A stretch of 64,000 nucleotides of DNA from JAHFUS01 sp035689115 (GTDB lineage: Bacteria; Actinomycetota; Acidimicrobiia; Acidimicrobiales; GCA-2861595), in NCBI GenBank assembly GCA_035689115.1, contig DASSMA010000045.1, positions 41,123-105,122 on the forward strand, in the 5' to 3' direction. Both the position numbers and the translations under genes were made by a program. A model generated the notes under the pieces. That model did no database searches. It saw only the letters and a program-made list of their open reading frames with translations, and was not told where the DNA came from. How positions within the stretch are numbered: position 1 is the stretch's first letter; the number at the start of each line of letters is the position of its first letter. Below are positions 53,744 to 61,480 of this stretch, one piece after another.

Positions 53744-54619
53744 TCAGTGCACGATCTTCGACAGCGGGAGCTCGATGATGTCGGTGGCGCCGTGGTCGGA
53801 CAGGGCGGGGATCAGCGTGTTGATCTCCGACTTCGGCACGACCGTCTCCACCGCATAGCCCGTGTCCCCGAACAGTTTCGAGACGGTGGGCGAGCGCATG
53901 GCGGGCAGCAGCTCGATGACCCGGTCGAGGTCGTCGTCGCCCACGTTGAGCTTGACCAGCACCTTGCCCCTCGCCTCGAGTGTGCCCTGGAGGAGCGTGA
54001 GGATCTGGTTCATGGCGTGGCGCTTGTGCGGGTCCTCGCACGCCGCAGGGTTGGCGATCAGCTCGGTGTAGGAGACGAGGATCGTGTCGACGATGCGAAG
54101 GCCGGCCGCCTTCAGCGCCCGCCCCGTCTCGGTGATCTCCACCACCGCGTCGGCGATGTCGGGCACCTTGGCCTCGGTGGCGCCGTAGGAGAGGGTGATC
54201 TCGGCGTCGACGCCGTGCTTCTCCAGGTACCGGCGGGTGAGCTGCGGGTACTCGGTGTGCACGCGGGCGCCGGGCGGCAGGTCGGCCACGGACTGCACGG
54301 CCGAGTCGCCGGCCACCGCCAGCACGACCTTGATGGGCCGGGCCGTCGCCTTGGAGTAGTGGAGCTGCCCGAGGGTGACCACGGTGGAGGCCGTCTCCTC
54401 GATCCAGTCCCGCCCCGTGATCCCCATGTCGAACAGGCCCTCGTCGACGTAGCGCGGGATCTCCTGGGGCCGCAGGATGCGGACGCTGTCGATGCGGGGG
54501 TCGCCGATGGTGCCCGAGTAGTCGACGTCGGAGGACCGCCGCACCGGGAGGTCGGCCTCCTCGAACAGCTGCATGGTGGACCGCTCCAGCGATCCCTTGG
54601 GGAGGACCAGTCGCAGCAC
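53744..54619 (-). CDS. hisG: ATP phosphoribosyltransferase HisG, long form
   Basis: It catalyses the first step of histidine synthesis. The 291-residue protein begins LRLVLPKGSLERSTMQLFEEADL, with FDMGITGRDWIEE and EITETGRALKAAGLRIVDTIL. It has the C-terminal ACT-like regulatory domain (LLPAMRSPTVSKLFGDTGYAVETVV), so it is the histidine-sensitive long form. The GTG starts one base after the ribH stop, an unusual place for hisG. Confidence 0.95.
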   Translation of the reverse strand: MLRLVLPKGSLERSTMQLFEEADLPVRRSSDVDYSGTIGDPRIDSVRILRPQEIPRYVDEGLFDMGITGRDWIEETASTVVTLGQLHYSKATARPIKVVLAVAGDSAVQSVADLPPGARVHTEYPQLTRRYLEKHGVDAEITLSYGATEAKVPDIADAVVEITETGRALKAAGLRIVDTILVSYTELIANPAACEDPHKRHAMNQILTLLQGTLEARGKVLVKLNVGDDDLDRVIELLPAMRSPTVSKLFGDTGYAVETVVPKSEINTLIPALSDHGATDIIELPLSKIVH

Positions 54620-54620
54620 G

Positions 54621-55100
54621 TCAGCCCCTCGCCGGCTTGGGAAGCTGGCGCAGCAGGTCGGCCATCTCGATGGCGGCGGCGGCGGCCTCGAACCCCTTGT
54701 TGCCGGCCTTGCCGCCGGCTCGGTCGAGGGCCTGCTCCATGGTGTCGGTGGTGAGCACGCCGAAGACGACGGGCACGCCCGAGTCAAGCTGGGCCCGCTG
54801 GATGCCGGCCGCGCACTGGCCGGCGACGTGCTCGAAGTGAGCGGTGGCGCCGCGGATGACGGCGCCCACGCACACCACCGCGTCGAACTCGCCCGACGAG
54901 GCGAGCCGCAGGGCGGCCAGCGGCAGCTCGAAGGCGCCCGGCACGTGGGCGACCGTGACCGACGCCTCGTCGACGCCGTGGCGGCGCAGCCCGTCGAGTG
55001 CCCCCTCCAACAGCTTCGAGCTCACCAGCTCGTTGAACCGGCTGCACACCACGGCCACCCGCAGGCCGTCGCCGCGCAGGGAACCGTCAAACGTCGTCAT
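54621..55100 (-). CDS. ribH: 6,7-dimethyl-8-ribityllumazine synthase
   Basis: It condenses ribitylaminopyrimidinedione with dihydroxybutanone phosphate. The 159-residue protein has RVAVVCSRFNELVSSKLLEGAL, VPGAFELPLAA, CVGAVIRGATAHFEHVAGQ, VFGVLTTDTMEQALDRAGG and NKGFEAAAAAIEMA, covering the known active-site residues. It overlaps ribBA by 14 bases. Confidence 0.96.
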   Translation of the reverse strand: MTTFDGSLRGDGLRVAVVCSRFNELVSSKLLEGALDGLRRHGVDEASVTVAHVPGAFELPLAALRLASSGEFDAVVCVGAVIRGATAHFEHVAGQCAAGIQRAQLDSGVPVVFGVLTTDTMEQALDRAGGKAGNKGFEAAAAAIEMADLLRQLPKPARG

Positions 55101-56304
55101 CGAGGCCCTCCAGGTGATGGCCCAGCCGGTCGCGCTTGGTGCGCAGGTAGGCCTTGTTCTCGGGATTGGGAGAGGATTGCAGCGGCACCCGTTCGACCAT
55201 CTCCAGGCCGAAGCCGTCGAGGCCGCCGTACTTGGCCGGGTTGTTGGTCATGTAGCGCATGGTGGTGATGCCGAGGTCGACGAGGATCTGGGCTCCGATG
55301 CCGTACTCCCGGCTGTCGACGGGCAGGCCCAGGTCGAGGTTGGCGTCGACGGTGTCGCGCCCCTGCTCCTGGAGCTGGTAGGCGGCCAGCTTGTGGGCCA
55401 GTCCGATGCCCCGCCCCTCGTGGCCCCGCAGGTAGACGACCACGCCGAGCCCCTCCGCGGCCACCCGCTGGAGGGCGGCCTCCAGCTGCCAGCCGCAGTC
55501 GCAGCGCATGGACCCGAACACGTCGCCGGTGAGGCACTCGCTGTGCACCCGCACCAGCACGTTCGGCTCGCCCTGCACCGCCCCCTTCACCAGCGCCAGG
55601 TGCTGGTCGCCGTTGAGGACCGACTCGTAGGCGTAGCAGGTGAAGTCCCCGTAGGGCGTGGGGATGCGGGCCTCCGAGACCCGCTTCACCAGCTTGTCCT
55701 TCTGGCGACGGTACCGGATGAGGTCGGCGATGGAGATGAGGAGCAGGCCGTACTCCTCGGCGAAGCGCTCGAGGTCGGGCAGGCGGGCCATCGAACCGTC
55801 GTCCTTCACCAGTTCGCACAGGACGCCGGCCGGCCGCAGGCCGGCCAGCCGGCACAGGTCGATGGTGGCCTCGGTGTGGCCGGCCCGCTTGAGCACACCG
55901 CCCGCCCGGTAGCGCAGCGGGAAGATGTGGCCGGGCCGGGCCAGGTCGGCCGGGTCGGTGGCGGGGTCGATGAGGGCGCGGATGGTGGCCGAGCGGTCGG
56001 CGGCGGAGATGCCGGTGCTGGTGCCCTTCCGGTAGTCGACGCTCACCGTGAAGGCGGTGCGCTGCGACTCGGTGTTGTCGAGCACCATCAGCGGCAGCGC
56101 CAGCCGGTCGAGATCCTCGCCCAGCATCGGCATGCAGATCACGCCCGACGTGTGCTTGACGAAGAAGCCGATCTTCTCGGGAGTGGCGAATTCGGCGGCC
56201 ATGATGAGGTCGCCCTCGTTCTCACGGTCCTGGTCGTCGACGGCGACGACCAGGTCGCCACGGGCGATGGCGGCGACCGCCTTCTCGATCTCTGCGAACG
56301 GCAC
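55087..56304 (-). CDS. ribBA: bifunctional DHBP synthase / GTP cyclohydrolase II
   Basis: A 405-residue fusion. The N-terminal RibB half makes dihydroxybutanone phosphate (DDQDRENEGDLIMAAEFATPEKIGF; FPLRYRAGGVLKRAGHTEATIDLC). The C-terminal RibA half opens GTP (VHSECLTGDVFGSMRCDCGWQLEAAL, with the three zinc cysteines, then LRGHEGRGIGLAHKLAAYQLQEQGRDTVDAN). The GTG start lies 9 bases after ribE. Confidence 0.96.
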   Translation of the reverse strand: MPFAEIEKAVAAIARGDLVVAVDDQDRENEGDLIMAAEFATPEKIGFFVKHTSGVICMPMLGEDLDRLALPLMVLDNTESQRTAFTVSVDYRKGTSTGISAADRSATIRALIDPATDPADLARPGHIFPLRYRAGGVLKRAGHTEATIDLCRLAGLRPAGVLCELVKDDGSMARLPDLERFAEEYGLLLISIADLIRYRRQKDKLVKRVSEARIPTPYGDFTCYAYESVLNGDQHLALVKGAVQGEPNVLVRVHSECLTGDVFGSMRCDCGWQLEAALQRVAAEGLGVVVYLRGHEGRGIGLAHKLAAYQLQEQGRDTVDANLDLGLPVDSREYGIGAQILVDLGITTMRYMTNNPAKYGGLDGFGLEMVERVPLQSSPNPENKAYLRTKRDRLGHHLEGLDDDV

Positions 56305-56312
56305 TGCGCCTT

Positions 56313-56879
56313 CTACCTGTGTCCTTCCAGCAGCTTCTCGACGTACTTGGCCATGAGGTCCACCTCCAGGTTCACCGTGTCCCCCGGTCCCTTCCGCCCG
56401 AGGGTGGTGAGGGACGCCGTGTGGGGGATCACCGCGACGCGGAAGCGGTCGCCGTCGACAGCCACCACCGTGAGGCTACAGCCGTCCACCGCGATCGGAC
56501 CCTTCGTGACGACGTAGCGGGCCAGGCCGGGCGGCATACGCACCTCGAGGTCGGGCGCCGGCGTGAGGATCTCCCCCACCGCGTCGACGTGGCCCTGGAC
56601 CACGTGACCGCCCATGCGGGTGGTCGGGGTGACCGCCCGCTCCAGGTTCACGCCGTCGCCCGGCCCCAGCACACCGAGGTTGGTGCGGGCCAGCGTCTCG
56701 TCGACCACGTCGACGCCGTACCAGCCATCGCCCAGCTCGGTGACCGTCAGGCAGACGCCGTTGTGGGAGACGGAGTCCCCCATCGCCAGCCCGTCGAGGA
56801 CGGCGCCGGCGTCGAACCGGAAGCGGGCGCCGTCACGGCCGCGTAGGCGCCCCATCTCCTCCACGATCCCCGTGAACAT
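56313..56879 (-). CDS. ribE: riboflavin synthase alpha subunit
   Basis: A 188-residue protein with two tandem lumazine-binding halves: MFTGIVEEMGRL ... DSVSHNGVCLTVTELG and GHVVQGHVDAVGEI ... IAVDGCSLTVVAVDGDRFRVAVIPHTASLTTLG. It dismutates two lumazines to riboflavin. Its ATG overlaps the ribD stop by one base (TGATG). Confidence 0.96.
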   Translation of the reverse strand: MFTGIVEEMGRLRGRDGARFRFDAGAVLDGLAMGDSVSHNGVCLTVTELGDGWYGVDVVDETLARTNLGVLGPGDGVNLERAVTPTTRMGGHVVQGHVDAVGEILTPAPDLEVRMPPGLARYVVTKGPIAVDGCSLTVVAVDGDRFRVAVIPHTASLTTLGRKGPGDTVNLEVDLMAKYVEKLLEGHR

Positions 56880-57853
56880 CAGCCCTCCAACTCCACCCGG
56901 AGATCCTCGCCCACGCGGGCGACGTCGACGATGCGACCGCGCCAGGCGCCGGCCAGGGTGGGAGCGCCGGGGCCGGCGAGCAGGGGGTGCCCGTCGTCGC
57001 CGCCCATGAGGGCCGGCGCCAGGTACAGCACGTAGCGGTCGACCAGACCGGCGGCGTGGAACTCGTGGGCCACGCCGGCGCCCCCCTCCACCAGGAGCTG
57101 CAGCACGCCGCGCCGGCCGAGGTCGTCGAGGACGTCGCCGAGGTCGCCGTCCACCTCCACGGCGGGGTGGACGCGGGCGCCCGCCGGCGCCGTGCCCAGT
57201 ACGACGCGCAGAGGATCGCGTCCCTCGACCCGCCGGACGGTGAGCTCGGGATCGTCGGACCGCACCGTGCCGGCGCCGACCAGCACGGCGTCGCTCTCCG
57301 CCCGCAGGCGGTGGGCGTCGTCGCGGGCCGCATCGCCGGTGATCCACCTGCTGGTTCCGTCGGGCGCAGCCGTGCGCCCGTCCATGGTGGCCGCCAGCTT
57401 GAGCACGACCCAGGGGCGGCCGGTGCGGCGGTGCTTCAGGTAGGGCGCCAGCTGGGCGGCGACCTCCTCCGCCCGCACACCGACCTCCACGGCGATGCCC
57501 GCCTCCTGGAGCCGTTGGATGCCGGCGCCGGCCACCCGCTCGTCGGGGTCCTCCACTCCCACGACGACGCGCGCCACGCCGGCGGCGATCACCGCGTCGG
57601 CGCAGGGCGGCGTGCGGCCGTGGTGCGAACACGGTTCGAGGGTGACGTACATGGTGGCGCCCCTCGCCTCGCCGCCGGCCGCCGCCAGCGCCGACACCTC
57701 GGCGTGGGGCCCGCCCGGCGCGGCGGTGGCGCCCTCGTGGGCGGCGCCGGTGGACGTCACGAGCACCGCTCCCACCCACGGGTTCGGGGAGGCGACGCGG
57801 CGCGCCGTGGCGGCCACCTCGACCGCCCGCGCCATCCACGCCATGTCGTCCAC
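56879..57853 (-). CDS. ribD: riboflavin-specific deaminase/reductase RibD
   Basis: A bifunctional enzyme. The N-terminal deaminase has the zinc motifs GGPHAEVSAL and VTLEPCSHHGRTPPCADAVI. The C-terminal reductase has LKLAATMDGRTAAPDGTSRWITG and LLVEGGAGVAHEF. I use the GTG at 57853, which aligns with the usual family start six residues before WM; an ATG at 57844 is the alternative. It is the first gene of the operon, and only 46 bp separate it from a divergent gene. Confidence 0.94.
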   Translation of the reverse strand: MDDMAWMARAVEVAATARRVASPNPWVGAVLVTSTGAAHEGATAAPGGPHAEVSALAAAGGEARGATMYVTLEPCSHHGRTPPCADAVIAAGVARVVVGVEDPDERVAGAGIQRLQEAGIAVEVGVRAEEVAAQLAPYLKHRRTGRPWVVLKLAATMDGRTAAPDGTSRWITGDAARDDAHRLRAESDAVLVGAGTVRSDDPELTVRRVEGRDPLRVVLGTAPAGARVHPAVEVDGDLGDVLDDLGRRGVLQLLVEGGAGVAHEFHAAGLVDRYVLYLAPALMGGDDGHPLLAGPGAPTLAGAWRGRIVDVARVGEDLRVELEG

Positions 57854-57899
57854 CCGACGATGATCCTCCACCACGGCGCCGACCTGCCATCCTTCCGGG

Positions 57900-58418
57900 A
57901 TGCGTGCGACCCGGTGGCGATCGTCCTGGCTGCTCGTCGCCGTTCTCGTCGCCGCCTGTGGCGGCACCTCGGCGGCCGTGCGGGCGTGGGACGACGAGGT
58001 GACCGGCGTCGTCGCCCAGGTCAACGACGCCATGTCGCGCCAGGTCGTCCCCGCCCTGCTGGCGGTCGGCCGGGCGGGCGGCGCGCCGGACCTGAAGCCG
58101 GTCGACGAGGCGTGCGGCCGGCTGGCCGGCGCCGTCGCCCTCTTCCAGCCGCTGGCCGCCGACCCACCCAAGGGCCGGGCCGGCACCGCCGCCAAGGTCG
58201 CCCGGCTCCAGCACTCGCTGGAGCCGATCGCGTCCGACTGCCAGGCCTCCGTCGCCGCCGGCGACGTCGACGCCCTCGTCGCCGCCGGCCAGGGTCTCGG
58301 CGCCAAGCTGGTGACCGCGTCGGGCCTCGAGCGCGGGATCGCCGCCGAGCTGCACCACGGGGCCGCCTGCCCGAAGCGCCTCCGCGCCACCGTCCGCACG
58401 TGCAAGAAGGCGAAGTAG
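57900..58418 (+). CDS. putative lipoprotein
   Basis: A 172-residue protein with a lipoprotein signal: Arg-containing N-terminus, hydrophobic stretch SWLLVAVLVAAC and the lipobox Cys at about residue 20. The mature part is helical, with three further cysteines (DEACGRL, IASDCQASV, GAACPKRL ... RTCKKAK). Anchored outside the membrane; function unknown. It converges on the mog gene. Confidence 0.78.
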   Translation: MRATRWRSSWLLVAVLVAACGGTSAAVRAWDDEVTGVVAQVNDAMSRQVVPALLAVGRAGGAPDLKPVDEACGRLAGAVALFQPLAADPPKGRAGTAAKVARLQHSLEPIASDCQASVAAGDVDALVAAGQGLGAKLVTASGLERGIAAELHHGAACPKRLRATVRTCKKAK

Positions 58419-58427
58419 GCGACTCGT

Positions 58428-58895
58428 TCAGTGCGGCTGCTCGCCGGCCAGCAGCGCCAGCGCGTGGGGCACCACGTCGAGCACGGCACCCAGGCACTCC
58501 ACCGCACCGGCCGTCGAGCCCGGCGTGTTGAGGACCAGCGCCTGGCCCAGCGTGCCGGCGACGCCGCGGGAGAGGCGGCCCAGCGGGTTGACGAGACGCA
58601 TGGCCTCGGCCAGGCCGGGCGCCTGGCGGTCGAGCACGGCGAGGGTGCCTTCAGGGGTGTGGTCGCGGGGCCCGAAGCCGGTGCCGCCGGTGGTGACCAC
58701 CAGGCCGGCGAAGCCGGCGGCCAGGTCGCGCAGGGCGCCGGCCACGGAGTCGACGCCGTCGGCCACCGCCCGCCGGTTCTCGACGGCGAACCCCGCCCCT
58801 TCGAGGGCGGCCACCAGGGCGGCACCCGAGCGGTCGTCGCGGGTGCCGGCGACGACGCCGTCGGACACGGTGAGCACCTTGGCCCGCAGCGTCAC
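58428..58895 (-). CDS. MogA/MoaB-family molybdenum cofactor protein
   Basis: A 155-residue molybdopterin-binding-fold protein (AKVLTVSDGVVAGTRDDRSGAALVAALEGAGF; VVTTGGTGFGPRDHTPEGTLAVLDR; LGQALVLNTPGSTAGAVECLGAVLDVVPHAL). MogA adenylates molybdopterin. The TTGGTG motif and following Asp are intact. GTG overlaps the rsmB stop (GTGA), coupling it to the fmt-rsmB operon. No other Mo-cofactor gene is in the window. Confidence 0.88.
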   Translation of the reverse strand: MTLRAKVLTVSDGVVAGTRDDRSGAALVAALEGAGFAVENRRAVADGVDSVAGALRDLAAGFAGLVVTTGGTGFGPRDHTPEGTLAVLDRQAPGLAEAMRLVNPLGRLSRGVAGTLGQALVLNTPGSTAGAVECLGAVLDVVPHALALLAGEQPH

Positions 58896-60031
58896 GCCGG
58901 CGCCCGCAGGCCGAGCACGAACATGCCGTCGGTGCCGGCCGACTGGGGAAGCAGGCGGGCCCCCCGGCCGAGCGGCTCCCAGGGCGGGCCGGGCGGGGGC
59001 AGCGGCACCAGCGACGTGTGGGCGGCGCTGAGCCACAGATCGACCTGCGCCGTCTCCTCCAGGGTGAGGGTGCACACGCTGTAGACGAGCGTGCCGCCCG
59101 GCCGGAGCAGGGGCACGGCGGCGTCGAGCAGCGAGCGCTGGAGGGCGGCCAGCCGGTCGATGTCGCCGGGCCGCACGCGCCACCGGGCGTCGGGCCGCCG
59201 GCGCAGCACGCCGAGGCCCGTGCACGGGGCGTCGACCAGCACCCGGTCGACGGACGCCGGGGGCAGCGGTGGGGCGGTGCCGTCGGCCACCACCACCGCG
59301 AGGTTGCCGGCGCCCAGCCGGCGGGCGTTGGCCGCCACCACGGCCGAGCGGGTGGGCGAGAGGTCGCCGGCGACGACGAAGGCGCCGGCACGGGCGAGGG
59401 CGGTGGCCTTGCCGCCCGGCGCCGCGCACAGGTCGGCGACCCGCTCCCCCGCCTCGGCGCCCACGTAGGCGGCGACCCACTGCGACGCCTCGTCCTGCAC
59501 GTACCCGTCGGCCCGCTCGGTGACGGCCGGCGCCTCGTTCATCTGCACGAGCGCCGCCTCGGCGGCGGCCGGCCCCAGGTCGGCGGCCAGCTTGCGCACG
59601 ACCCAGTCGGGGTAGCTGAGGCGGGTGGGCGGGTCGGGCCACGGCGGGGCCGGCTCGGCGGACAGCCGGCGCAGCACGGCGTTGACGAAGCCCCGGGCCC
59701 GGTCCGGGGCCAGGTCGACGGTGGCCGACACCGAGGCGTGGGGCGGCGTGCCCAGGAACGCCAGCTGGTAGGCGCCCAGGCGGAGGACGTCTCGGACCTC
59801 GGGCTCCAGCGAACGGTGGACCAGCCGGTCGACCAGGTAGTCGCAGGCCCGCCGCATGCGGGTGGTGCCGTAGGCGAGCTCGGTGGCGAAGGCCCGGTCC
59901 CGCCGGTCGAGGCCGCTGGCGTCGAGCAGCGGGGGCAGCACGGCGTTGGCGAAGGCGCCCTCGTCGATGCGCCGAAGTGCCTCCAATGCCACACTCCGCG
60001 CCGACACCACCGCGGCGGTCCGCGAGGTCAC
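58892..60031 (-). CDS. rsmB: 16S rRNA m5C967 methyltransferase RsmB
   Basis: A 379-residue protein with an N-terminal NusB-like RNA-binding domain (ARSVALEALRRIDEGAFANAVLPPLL ... RAFATELAYGTTRMR) and a SAM methyltransferase domain. The latter has DLCAAPGGKATALA, the PC motif VLVDAPCTGLGVLRRRPDARW and VYSVCTLTLEE holding the second catalytic Cys. The GTG start lies at the edge of the two-hairpin repeat that fills the fmt-rsmB junction. Confidence 0.94.
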   Translation of the reverse strand: MTSRTAAVVSARSVALEALRRIDEGAFANAVLPPLLDASGLDRRDRAFATELAYGTTRMRRACDYLVDRLVHRSLEPEVRDVLRLGAYQLAFLGTPPHASVSATVDLAPDRARGFVNAVLRRLSAEPAPPWPDPPTRLSYPDWVVRKLAADLGPAAAEAALVQMNEAPAVTERADGYVQDEASQWVAAYVGAEAGERVADLCAAPGGKATALARAGAFVVAGDLSPTRSAVVAANARRLGAGNLAVVVADGTAPPLPPASVDRVLVDAPCTGLGVLRRRPDARWRVRPGDIDRLAALQRSLLDAAVPLLRPGGTLVYSVCTLTLEETAQVDLWLSAAHTSLVPLPPPGPPWEPLGRGARLLPQSAGTDGMFVLGLRAPA

Positions 60032-60097
60032 TGGTGCACCATCCCTCCGGGATGTCCCACCAGCGAGTTGCCGATGGACCGGCCTCCCGGGCCGGTC
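60031..60097 (-). repeat. third, diverged copy of the two-hairpin repeat
   Basis: Read on the minus strand it matches the units at 2674-2810 (GACCGGCCCGGGAGG, then CGGTCCATCGGCAA). The first hairpin is now perfect (GACCGGCC-CGGGA-GGCCGGTC, 60077-60097). The second (60031-60063) keeps its stem although bases changed on both arms (CACCCC/GGGGTG to CATCCC/GGGATG). It contains the rsmB start at one edge and the fmt stop at the other. Confidence 0.85.
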
Positions 60098-60938
60098 ATG
60101 ACCCCAGCCGGTCGCCGTCGCGCCAGCGGGCCCCCCTGGCCCAGTCGGCCGCCGGCATGGGGCCACGGCCCTCGGGCTGCACCTCCAGCAGCTCCAGTGG
60201 CCCGTCGCCCGTGGGGTGCACCACGCCGGCGCCGCTGACCCGGTGGGCACAGGCCCGCAGCACCTTCAGCCGCCGGCCCTTGTTCGTGGTCCACGCCCCG
60301 CCCACCCGCACCACCCGCTCCAGCTCGGCGGCCGGGCGGGACCAGTCGAGCACCAGCTCGTCGGGGCCGATCTTCGACGCGTACGTGGGCTCGCCCTCCT
60401 GGGGCACGCCCTCGCCCAGGCCCTCGGCCAGGGCGCCCACCAGCATGGTGGTGCCGACCTCCACCAGGCGGGCCCGGAGTTCGGCCGCCGTCTCGTCCTC
60501 GCCGATGGGGACCACCGCCCGCCGGTAGACGGGCCCGGTGTCGAGCCCCTCCTCCAGGGCCATGAGGCACACGCCGGTCTCGGCGTCGCCGGCCAGCACG
60601 GCCCGCTCCACCGGCGCCGCCCCCCGCCACCGCGGCAGCAGCGAGAAATGGATGTTCACCATGGGGAGGACGTCGAGCACGTGCGGCTTGATCAGCCGGC
60701 CGAAGGCCACCACCACGCCCAGCTCGGCGCCGGCGCCCAGCACGTCGTCGACCTGGTCGGTGACGGCCACGCCCAGCTCGGCGGCGGCCTCCTTCACCGG
60801 CGTCGGCAGCAGCGCCCCGCCCCGGCCCCGGCGCTTGTCGGCCCGGGTGACGACGAGGGCCAGGTCGTGGCCGGCGGCCACCAGCGCCCGCAGAGGCGGG
60901 ACGGCGGCCGCCGGAGAGCCCAGGAAGACGAGGCGCAG
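60096..60938 (-). CDS. fmt: methionyl-tRNA formyltransferase
   Basis: It formylates initiator Met-tRNA. The 280-residue protein has LRLVFLGSPAAAVPPLRALVAAGHD, VNIHFSLLPRWRGAAPVERAVLAGD (catalytic Asn/His region and SLLP loop), TGVCLMALEEGLDTGPV and the C-terminal OB domain. No ATG, GTG or TTG gives the conserved RLVFLGSP start. The in-frame CTG at 60938, with GAGG eight bases upstream, does, so I propose a CTG start. It follows def by 5 bases. Confidence 0.92.
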   Translation of the reverse strand: MRLVFLGSPAAAVPPLRALVAAGHDLALVVTRADKRRGRGGALLPTPVKEAAAELGVAVTDQVDDVLGAGAELGVVVAFGRLIKPHVLDVLPMVNIHFSLLPRWRGAAPVERAVLAGDAETGVCLMALEEGLDTGPVYRRAVVPIGEDETAAELRARLVEVGTTMLVGALAEGLGEGVPQEGEPTYASKIGPDELVLDWSRPAAELERVVRVGGAWTTNKGRRLKVLRACAHRVSGAGVVHPTGDGPLELLEVQPEGRGPMPAADWARGARWRDGDRLGS

Positions 60939-60943
60939 GGCGG

Positions 60944-61444
60944 CTACCTCGGGTCGAGGTTCAGGGAACGGTCGCGCAGCGCCTTCTTCGCTTCCTTGCG
61001 CTGCTTGGCGTTGAGCCGCTCCAGCAGGAGCATGCCGTCGAGGTGGTCGACCTCGTGCTGGAACACCCGGGCCAGCAGCTCGTCGGCGTCGATCGACAGC
61101 TCGTGGCCGTCGAGGTCGATGGCGCTCAGGTGCACTGTCTTGGGCCTGATGATGGGCCAGTACAGGCCCGGCACCGAGAGGCAGCCCTCGTCGTACTCCC
61201 ACTCGCCGGCGTGGGCGGTGAGGGTGGGGTTGACGGCCACATGGGGACCGTCGCCGATGTCCCACACGAACAGCCGCTTCTGCACGCCGACCTGGTTGGC
61301 GGCCAGGCCCACGCCGGGCGCCGCCTTCATCGTCTCGATCATGTCGTCGACCAGCCGGCGCAGGGCGGCGTCGATGTCGGTGACGGGGGCGGTGGGCGTG
61401 CGCAGGACCGGGTCGCCGTGGACCCGAATGGTGTGGGTGGCCAT
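60944..61444 (-). CDS. def: peptide deformylase
   Basis: A metalloenzyme that removes the N-formyl group from new proteins. The 166-residue protein has all three motifs: GVGLAANQVG, EGCLSVPG and HEVDHLDG (metal Cys, His, His and catalytic Glu). It works with Fmt, encoded directly downstream. Confidence 0.97.
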   Translation of the reverse strand: MATHTIRVHGDPVLRTPTAPVTDIDAALRRLVDDMIETMKAAPGVGLAANQVGVQKRLFVWDIGDGPHVAVNPTLTAHAGEWEYDEGCLSVPGLYWPIIRPKTVHLSAIDLDGHELSIDADELLARVFQHEVDHLDGMLLLERLNAKQRKEAKKALRDRSLNLDPR

Positions 61445-61480
61445 CGCCGCCCAGGGTACTTGGCGGCCCCGGTGAAGGGC

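Noticed and set aside
57854..57899. FMN riboswitch before ribD
   Set aside because: The gap is only 46 bp and lacks the RFN consensus stems.
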